Source: Brevundimonas sp. MF30-B (GTDB lineage Bacteria; Pseudomonadota; Alphaproteobacteria; Caulobacterales; Caulobacteraceae). From it: a stretch of DNA of 64,000 bases. A program made the translations under genes and the position numbers. The notes below the pieces were generated by a model. It ran no database searches and was not told the origin of the DNA. It saw only the letters and a list, made by a program, of their open reading frames with translations. Position 1 is the stretch's first letter, and each line of letters begins with the position of its first letter. Shown in pieces: positions 58,749 through 64,000 of this stretch. The stretch lies in assembly GCF_004683885.1 (NCBI RefSeq), contig NZ_CP038440.1, positions 62,001 to 126,000 on the forward strand. Direction: 5' to 3'.

Positions 58749-59954
58749 TCAGACGCGTTCGATGACGGTGGCGGTGCCCATGCCGCCGCCGATGCACAGG
58801 GTGATCAGGGCGGTTTCCTTGTTCGAGCGCTCAAGCTCGTCCAGAACCACGCCGGTGATCATGGCGCCGGTGGCGCCCAGCGGGTGGCCCATGGCGATGG
58901 CGCCGCCGCAGACGTTGATCTGGTCATGCGGGATGTCCAGCGCCTGCATGAAGCGCAGCACGACGGCGGCGAAAGCCTCGTTTAGCTCCCACAGGTCGAT
59001 GTCGGACTTGGCCATGCCCAGCCGGCCCAGCAGCTTGTTGGCCACGAACTCGGGGCCCGTCAGCATGATCGACGGCTCCGAGCCGATCGAGGCGGCGCCC
59101 CGGATCTTGGCGCGCGGCTTCAGGCCCAGGGCCTTTCCGGCCTCCAGCGTGCCGATGAGCACGCCGGCCGAACCGTCCACGATGCCCGAGCTGTTGCCCG
59201 GCGTGTGCACGTGGTTGACGCGCTCAACCTCGGGGTAGCGCTGCTGGATCACCGCGTCGAAGGCCATCTCGCCCATCATGGCGAAGGACGGGTTCAGCGC
59301 GCCCAGGGTCTGCATGTCGGTGTTGGGGCGGATGGTCTCGTCGCGGTCCAGCTGGACCAGGCCCAGCTGGTTCTTGACCGGAACGACCGATTTCGAGAAC
59401 CGGCCCTCTTCCCAGGACCGGGCCGAACGCTTGTGACTCTCGACCGAATAGGCGTCCACGTCGTCGCGGCTGAAGCCCCATTTGGAGGCGATCATGTCGG
59501 CCGACACGCCCTGCGGCACGAAATAGGTCGGGAAGGCCGAGGACGGATCGACCGGCCAGGCGCCGCCATCGCTGCCCATCGGCACCCGGCTCATCGCCTC
59601 GACGCCGCCGCCGACGGCGAACTCGGCCTCGCCGGACTTCACCTTGGCTGCCGCCATGTTCACGGCTTCCAGGCCCGAGGCGCAGAAGCGGTTGATCTGG
59701 ACGCCCGCCGTGGTCTGGGCCCAGCCGGCGTTCAGCACGGCGGTGCGGGCGATGTCGGCGCCCTGTTCGCCCACGGGCGAAACGCAGCCCAGGATGACGT
59801 CGTCGACTTTGGAGGTATCCAGATTGTTGCGCTCGCGCAGCGCCTCCAGCACCTGCGAGGCCAGGCTCAGCGCCGTGATCTCGTGCAGGCTGCCGTCCTT
59901 CTTGCCCTTGCCGCGGGGCGTGCGAACTGCGTCGAAGATATAGGCGTCGGCCAT
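58749..59954 (-). CDS. Acetyl-CoA C-acyltransferase (thiolase)
   Basis: 401 residues. Nucleophile in INRFCASGLEAVNMAA (C91 region), C-terminal catalytic motifs NVCGGAIAMGHPLGATGA and ALITLCIGGGMGTA. Cleaves 3-ketoacyl-CoA in beta-oxidation; pairs with the multifunctional protein as a FadAB-like complex. First gene of the pair, downstream of a palindromic operator. Confidence 0.95.
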   Translation of the reverse strand: MADAYIFDAVRTPRGKGKKDGSLHEITALSLASQVLEALRERNNLDTSKVDDVILGCVSPVGEQGADIARTAVLNAGWAQTTAGVQINRFCASGLEAVNMAAAKVKSGEAEFAVGGGVEAMSRVPMGSDGGAWPVDPSSAFPTYFVPQGVSADMIASKWGFSRDDVDAYSVESHKRSARSWEEGRFSKSVVPVKNQLGLVQLDRDETIRPNTDMQTLGALNPSFAMMGEMAFDAVIQQRYPEVERVNHVHTPGNSSGIVDGSAGVLIGTLEAGKALGLKPRAKIRGAASIGSEPSIMLTGPEFVANKLLGRLGMAKSDIDLWELNEAFAAVVLRFMQALDIPHDQINVCGGAIAMGHPLGATGAMITGVVLDELERSNKETALITLCIGGGMGTATVIERV

Positions 59955-60063
59955 GGGCGTCTCACTGGCTGAGGCCCCCAGGTTCGATCCGTCAGCCGTC
60001 GCGCGTCAGGCAGGCCATGGGGGGCGAGTGCGGAATAGAAACTCGCCCGCCAAAAACCCTACG

Positions 60064-60079
60064 TTTACGTCAACGTCAA
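60064..60079. promoter_or_regulatory. Operator-like palindrome upstream of the beta-oxidation operon
   Basis: TTTACGT-CA-ACGTCAA: 7-bp arms, one mismatch, 110 bp before the thiolase start. It resembles the TTTACGTNNACGTAAA-type sites bound by MerR-family regulators of acyl-CoA/branched-chain degradation in proteobacteria (recalled). The minus strand reading TTGACGT also resembles a -35 box, so binding could block the promoter. Confidence 0.45.
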
Positions 60080-60091
60080 GTAAGAAGCGCG

Positions 60092-60325
60092 TCAGCGGGG
60101 GCGGTCTTCGATCCGCGAAGGCGCCTCGTTGATCCGGCAGGCGAAGTCCCGCGCTGCATAACCCGTGCTGGCCCCCGTCGGCGTGAGAGCGCCTCGGCGA
60201 GCTTGGCAATCCGCTTCGAGACGATCCAACTCGGCTTGATACCGGTTAGTCGCACCGGCTCCTGCGCAGGCGCTTAAGAGTAGGCCTGCCGCCAGGGACG
60301 TCGACAGCAACAACAAGCGATTCAT
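60092..60325 (-). CDS. Small lipoprotein
   Basis: 77 residues from the ATG at 60325. Signal MNRLLLLSTSLAAGLLLSAC-A with lipobox LSAC (C20). Mature part TNRYQAELDRLEADCQARRG, a short charged helix, with cysteines at positions 20, 43 and 63. No family recognised. Located between the thiolase operator and the interrupted dehydrogenase gene. Confidence 0.6.
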   Translation of the reverse strand: MNRLLLLSTSLAAGLLLSACAGAGATNRYQAELDRLEADCQARRGALTPTGASTGYAARDFACRINEAPSRIEDRPR

Positions 60326-60351
60326 CAGCAAAATTCCTTGATCCAGTCGCT

Positions 60352-61581
60352 TCAACGCGCGGCGAGGCGAACCAGTTTGCCGTCTCTCTCATCCGTGATC
60401 ACCCAGACCGCCCCGTCGGATCCGACCTTCACGTCTCGAATGCGTTCGCCCAAATCGGTCAGCAGCCTCTCCTCACCCGTGACGCGGCCATCTTCGATCA
60501 CCAGTCGCGAGACGTGCTTGTCCTTCAACTGCGCCACCAGCAGGTTCCCGTTCCAGCCAGGGAACATCTAGCCCTCGTAGAAGGCGGCGTTGCCGGGGGC
60601 CGGCGAGGGGTCCCAGTAATACACCGGCTGCTCCGTCCCCTCGCGCGCCGTAACGGCCTCGGGAATGGCCTGACCGCTGTACTCGACGCCGTAGGCGACT
60701 TCGGGCCAGCCGTAGTTCTTGCCGGCCTCGGTCAGATTGACCTCGTCGCCGCCGCGCGTGCCGTGCTCAACCGTATAGAGCGCGCCCGTGTTCGGCTGGA
60801 TCGCCGCGCCCTGGACGTTGCGGTGGCCCAACGACCAGATCTCGGGCAAGGCGCCCTGCTGATTGACGAAGGGATTGTCAGCCGGAACCGAGCCGTCGGC
60901 GTTGATGCGGATCACCTTGCCCATGTGCGAGCCCAGGTCCTGCGCCTGGGGCCGCATCGGCCGGTCAGACCGCTCGCCCAGAGTGATGAACAGGTGGCCG
61001 TCGCGGCCGAACGCAAGGGCCGAGCCGAAATGCTTGTCGCCGTCATAGGTCGGCTGAGCGCGGAAGATGACCTGGGCGTTCTCAACCGAACGGCCGTCGT
61101 CGGCCAGGCGGCCGCGCGCCACCGCCGTGCCGTTGCCGCCGTCGCGCGGCTCGGCGTAGCTCCAGTAGATCAGCCGATCCTGGGCGAAGGTCGGTCCGAC
61201 GATCACGTCCAGCAGGCCGCCCTGGCCCCGCGCATCGACGCGCGGCAGGCCGGTGATCGGCTCGCCGATGTTGCCCTCTGCGGTGATGATGCGCAGGCGG
61301 CCGGGACGCTCGGTGACCAGCCAGCGGCCGTCAGGCAGCAGGGCCAGACCCCAGGGATGCTCCAGCCCCTCGGCCACGACCGAATGGCTCATGGCCTGCT
61401 GCGTCGTGACGCCGGGCGCGCGGGTCTGTCCCTCGAAGGCCGGAGTCTGGCCGGTCCCTTGCGCCGCGCGCGTTTCAACGGGCTGACCGGGCTGGGCGGC
61501 CTGCTGGGTCTCGCCGTTGGCGCCGCAGGCGGCGGCCAGAACGAGCAGGGAGGCGGAAGCGGCGGCGATCATCGGGCGCAT
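60352..61581 (-). pseudogene. PQQ-dependent sugar dehydrogenase gene interrupted by one amber codon
   Basis: The frame from ATG 61581 codes a lipoprotein-type signal (SLLVLAAAC-G) and a six-bladed propeller dehydrogenase (VVAEGLEHPWGLALLPDG, SYAEPRDGGNGTAVARGRLA, GHRNVQGAAIQPNTG). At 60570-60568 an in-frame TAG ends it after 337 codons; directly beyond, the same frame continues with FPGWNGNLLVAQLKDKHVSR and ends GKLVRLAAR, exactly the rest of the family (Gdh-B/YliI aldose dehydrogenases, FYTGxxFPGWxGNL). No frameshift is needed. A recent nonsense change, read-through or an assembly error are possible. Confidence 0.85.
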
Positions 61582-61682
61582 GGCGATCCTTCGTAGGCGG
61601 AAAATGGGAAGTCGATCCGACAACACATAAGGCCACGCTAGCGTTGCGCACGCGCGGCGTCACGTCGCGCCGCAAAGGCCCC

Positions 61683-61711
61683 TTGAATGCGACCGCCTGC
61701 GACGATATAGG
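61683..61711 (+). promoter_or_regulatory. tRNA promoter
   Basis: TTGAAT (61683-61688), 17-bp spacer, TATAGG (61706-61711), 38 bp before the mature tRNA. A CGCGATC-CCCT-GATCGCG hairpin in the leader (61724-61741) precedes the tRNA. Confidence 0.5.
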
Positions 61712-61749
61712 CACGCCCTCCCGCGCGATCCCCTGATCGCGAGCGCCGG

Positions 61750-61826
61750 GGCTGGGTAGCTCAGATGGTTAGAGCGGTGGATTCATAACCCACAGGTCGG
61801 CGGTTCGATCCCGCCCCCAGCCACCA
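61750..61826 (+). tRNA. tRNA-Met (anticodon CAT, elongator type)
   Basis: 77 nt with GGCTGGG / CCCAGCC acceptor stem (61750-61756 with 61816-61822), discriminator A, and encoded CCA. D-arm TAGCTCAG...GAGC, anticodon stem-loop GTGGATTCATAACCCAC (CAT), T-arm CGGCGGTTCGATCCCGCC (T-loop TTCGATC). The 31-39 pair is A-C. Elongator rather than initiator because the acceptor's first pair is G-C; a lysidine-type tRNA-Ile with CAT cannot be fully excluded. Confidence 0.93.
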
Positions 61827-62002
61827 TCGCCCATCCCCATCGAGGGACGGCGTATTCATTCCGCGATCGCTCGTCTTCGATGCGCTCAAGGGCCTGAACC
61901 TCGAGCACCCCGTTGCGCTTTCGCCTCGGCAGGCGATCTGAAACCTCGTCCCCTGCCAGGCGTTAAAGCCAAGGTTCAGTCCTGCTTCTCGGAGAGCGCT
62001 CC

Positions 62003-62305
62003 ATGATCCGTTTCGCCCGTCCTGCCGCCGTCGCCTTGTCGGGTGTGGTGCTGTTCGCCGCTGCGGCCTGCACCGAAACCGAGCAGAACCAGGCCGAGGC
62101 TGAAGCTCGAGCGGCGGGAGATCAGGCCCAGGAGGCCGCCGCCAAGGCCGGCGAAGTGGTCGAGGCCGGCGCCATGAAGGCGGCTCGGGCGGTCGAGCGC
62201 GGCGCCGGCGACGTGGCCGCTCGTCTTGAGCGGAACCAGGCCGAGGCCGCCGCCGAGGGCCGCGAGGGCGCCATTGATCCGGCCACGGACCAGCGCGTCC
62301 GCTAG
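62003..62305 (+). CDS. Small alanine/glutamate-rich lipoprotein
   Basis: 100 residues. Lipobox AAAC-T after MIRFARPAAVALSGVVLFAA. The mature part is a single amphipathic helix-like stretch (ETEQNQAEAEARAAGDQAQE, then AAKAGEVVEAGAMKAARAVE) reminiscent of small coiled-coil envelope lipoproteins. RBS GGAGAG 7 nt upstream. Its stop overlaps the tlpA stop (CTAG). Confidence 0.7.
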   Translation: MIRFARPAAVALSGVVLFAAAACTETEQNQAEAEARAAGDQAQEAAAKAGEVVEAGAMKAARAVERGAGDVAARLERNQAEAAAEGREGAIDPATDQRVR

Positions 62306-62886
62306 GCCAAGGCGGTTTCGTCCAGCAGAGCCTGGACGAGGCTCTTGGCTTCGTCGCCCGACCAGTCGGCCTCCCCGACCTTCAACGCCCTGGTTCGCCC
62401 CAGCCGGTCTATCAGCACTGTCTGGGGCATCTTCCCGCCTGCGCCGAAGGCGAAGGGCAGGCGGAAGTTCGGCTCGGCGTAATATGATAGAGGCGGGTTT
62501 TCGCCGATGAAGGCGCGGGCCTGGGTCGTCGCCGTGTCGCCGACATCGACGCTGACCGGCACGACCTGGACGTCGGCATTGTCTGCGAAGTGGCGGGCCA
62601 GTGCGGCCAGCGTCGGCATCTCCAGCCGGCACGGCGCGCACCAGGTGGCCCAGAGATTCAGCACCACCACCTTGCCCGCGAAATCGGCGATGCGGACCTC
62701 GCGACCGTCGGCGTCCAGGAAGGGGATGTCGGGCGCCGGCGCCGAATCCGGGATCTCAAGCCCGCCCAGGGCGCGACGGTTCAGGCCGCCTTGACGGTTG
62801 TCGCCGCCGCCGCACGCCGCTAGGGCAAGGGCCAGGCCGCCGCCGGCGGTCATCGCCAACGCCCGCCGCCTCGAGAGTTCCGTCAT
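62302..62886 (-). CDS. tlpA: TlpA/ResA-type thioredoxin-like lipoprotein
   Basis: 194 residues. RR-containing signal then lipobox LAAC-G. Thioredoxin fold with active site [20 protein letters not shown] (CxPC) and cis-proline loop [12 protein letters not shown] periplasmic disulfide reductase, for example for cytochrome c maturation. The start codon overlaps that of the divergent argH. Confidence 0.92.
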   Translation of the reverse strand: MTELSRRRALAMTAGGGLALALAACGGGDNRQGGLNRRALGGLEIPDSAPAPDIPFLDADGREVRIADFAGKVVVLNLWATWCAPCRLEMPTLAALARHFADNADVQVVPVSVDVGDTATTQARAFIGENPPLSYYAEPNFRLPFAFGAGGKMPQTVLIDRLGRTRALKVGEADWSGDEAKSLVQALLDETALA

Positions 62887-64000
62887 GAATTCGCGTCCTG
62901 ATGCCGATGCGGCGACTAACGCCCCCGCGAACAGCGCGGGTCAAGACATGTGGGGCGGACGCTTTTCGTCGCGGCCGGCCGACATCATGCAGGCCATCAA
63001 CGTCTCGATCGGCGTGGATCGGCGGCTGTGGGCCCAGGACCTGGCCGGCTCGCGCGCCCACTGCCGCATGCTGATCCAGCAGGGCATCGTCTCCGCCGCC
63101 GACGGCGAGGCCATCCTGAAGGGACTGGATCAGGTCCAGGCGGAGATCGAAGGCGGGACCTTCCCCTTCCGCGACCAGTTCGAAGACATCCACATGAACG
63201 TGGAGGCGCGCCTGTCGGAGCTGATCGGCGAGCCGTCGGGCCGCCTGCACACCGCGCGCAGCCGCAACGACCAAGTCGCCACCGACTTCCGCCTGTGGGT
63301 GCGCGACGCCTGCGACCGCACGGTCGCCCAGCTGCAGGCCCTGCAGTCGGTCCTGCTGGACCGGGCCGAACAGCACGCGGGCGACCTGATGCCCGGCTTC
63401 ACCCATCTTCAGACCGCCCAGCCGGTGACGCTGGGCCATCACCTGATGGCCTATGTCGAGATGTTCGGCCGCGACGCGGGTCGCTTCGCCGATGCCCGCA
63501 CGCGCATGAACGAAAGCCCTCTGGGCGCCGCGGCGCTGGCCGGCTCGCCGTTTCCGATCGATCGCCAGATGACGGCGGCCGAGTTGGGCTTCGACCGGCC
63601 GATGGGCAATTCGCTGGACGCCGTGTCGGATCGCGACTTCGCGCTGGAGAGCCTGGCCGCCGCCTCGATCTGCGCCGGCCACCTGTCGCGTTTCGCCGAA
63701 GAGATCGTGGTGTGGATGACGCCCATGTTCGGCTTCGCCAGCCTGCCCGACGACCTGACCACCGGCTCGTCCATCATGCCGCAGAAGCGCAACCCCGACG
63801 CCGCCGAACTGGTGCGCGCCAAGACGGGGCGGGTGCTGGGGGCGTTCGTCGCCCTGTCGACTGTCATGAAGGGCCTGCCGCTGGCCTATTCCAAGGACAT
63901 GCAGGAGGACAAGCCGCCAGTGTTCGAGGCGTTCGATGCGCTGGACCTGGCGCTGAAAGCCATGACCGCCATGGTCCGTGCGCTGCGTCCCGACACGGGG
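62885..64000 (+). CDS. argH: Argininosuccinate lyase (3' end outside window)
   Basis: Frame open from ATG 62885 to the right edge (372 codons visible, family about 460). Core [38 protein letters not shown], and the signature [11 protein letters not shown]. Makes arginine and fumarate. A second in-frame ATG at 62948, just before WGGRF, is the more family-like start; it would leave 61 bp between argH and tlpA. The longer start overlaps the tlpA start. Confidence 0.95.
   Translation, partial: MNSRPDADAATNAPANSAGQDMWGGRFSSRPADIMQAINVSIGVDRRLWAQDLAGSRAHCRMLIQQGIVSAADGEAILKGLDQVQAEIEGGTFPFRDQFEDIHMNVEARLSELIGEPSGRLHTARSRNDQVATDFRLWVRDACDRTVAQLQALQSVLLDRAEQHAGDLMPGFTHLQTAQPVTLGHHLMAYVEMFGRDAGRFADARTRMNESPLGAAALAGSPFPIDRQMTAAELGFDRPMGNSLDAVSDRDFALESLAAASICAGHLSRFAEEIVVWMTPMFGFASLPDDLTTGSSIMPQKRNPDAAELVRAKTGRVLGAFVALSTVMKGLPLAYSKDMQEDKPPVFEAFDALDLALKAMTAMVRALRPDTG

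Noticed and set aside
55850..58765. 971-residue plus-strand open frame opposite the mutase and FadB/FadJ genes
   Set aside because: Antisense shadow with no domain signature; the minus-strand enzymes have full catalytic motifs.

Overview
High-GC alphaproteobacterial chromosome, most likely Caulobacterales and close to Brevundimonas or Caulobacter (inferred from content, not a database match). The pointers are the complete tight-adherence pilus block in Caulobacter order (pilA-cpaA-cpaB-cpaC-cpaD-cpaE-cpaF-tadB-tadC), the F1-ATPase inhibitor zeta gene, 5-FCL next to ymdB with a probable 6S RNA upstream, and Caulobacter-type promoters. Both ends cut a gene: a MATE transporter on the left and argH on the right.

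Layout. 1-10.7 kb: transporters (MATE, three-gene-scale MFS/cupin unit, second MFS), a biotin-carboxylase subunit overlapping an AraC regulator, dapE, small unknown proteins and a SRPBCC protein. 10.7-19.9 kb: minus-strand Tad/Cpa pilus cluster, with pilA first and separated from cpaA by a strong hairpin. 20.1-30 kb: glyS-glyQ, a fasciclin protein, ispE and a TPR protein, ETF-ubiquinone oxidoreductase, and a divergent family-4-like uracil-DNA glycosylase. 30-42.4 kb: lytic transglycosylase, then dispersed purine genes (purQ, purS, purC, purB, purL) mixed with an MFS transporter, a PEBP protein, the zeta inhibitor, a second fasciclin protein, a TspO-like membrane protein and several tiny membrane or acidic proteins. 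42.4-52.9 kb: ymdB, 5-FCL, a probable 6S RNA with its own promoter, recN, bamD, prs, rplY, pth, a PCu(A)C copper chaperone and ychF. 52.9-60.1 kb: methylmalonyl-CoA mutase (two subunits), then a fatty-acid oxidation pair (multifunctional FadB/FadJ-type protein and thiolase) behind a palindromic operator. 60-64 kb: a sugar dehydrogenase gene interrupted by one amber codon, a tRNA with CAT anticodon, a TlpA thioredoxin and argH.

How it fits together. The window is mostly core chromosome: PRPP synthesis (prs) feeds the purine genes; fatty-acid oxidation passes electrons through ETF-QO, and odd-chain or propionyl products go through the mutase; BamD and RecN are envelope and repair housekeeping. 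There is no phage, transposase or CRISPR. The most interesting items are non-coding or anomalous: the 6S RNA candidate, the purC leader with an internal terminator, a probable leaderless purL, an inverted array of 7-bp repeats before the MATE gene, rare-codon patches inside glyS and the carboxylase gene, a UDG missing two of four Fe-S cysteines, and the amber-interrupted dehydrogenase.
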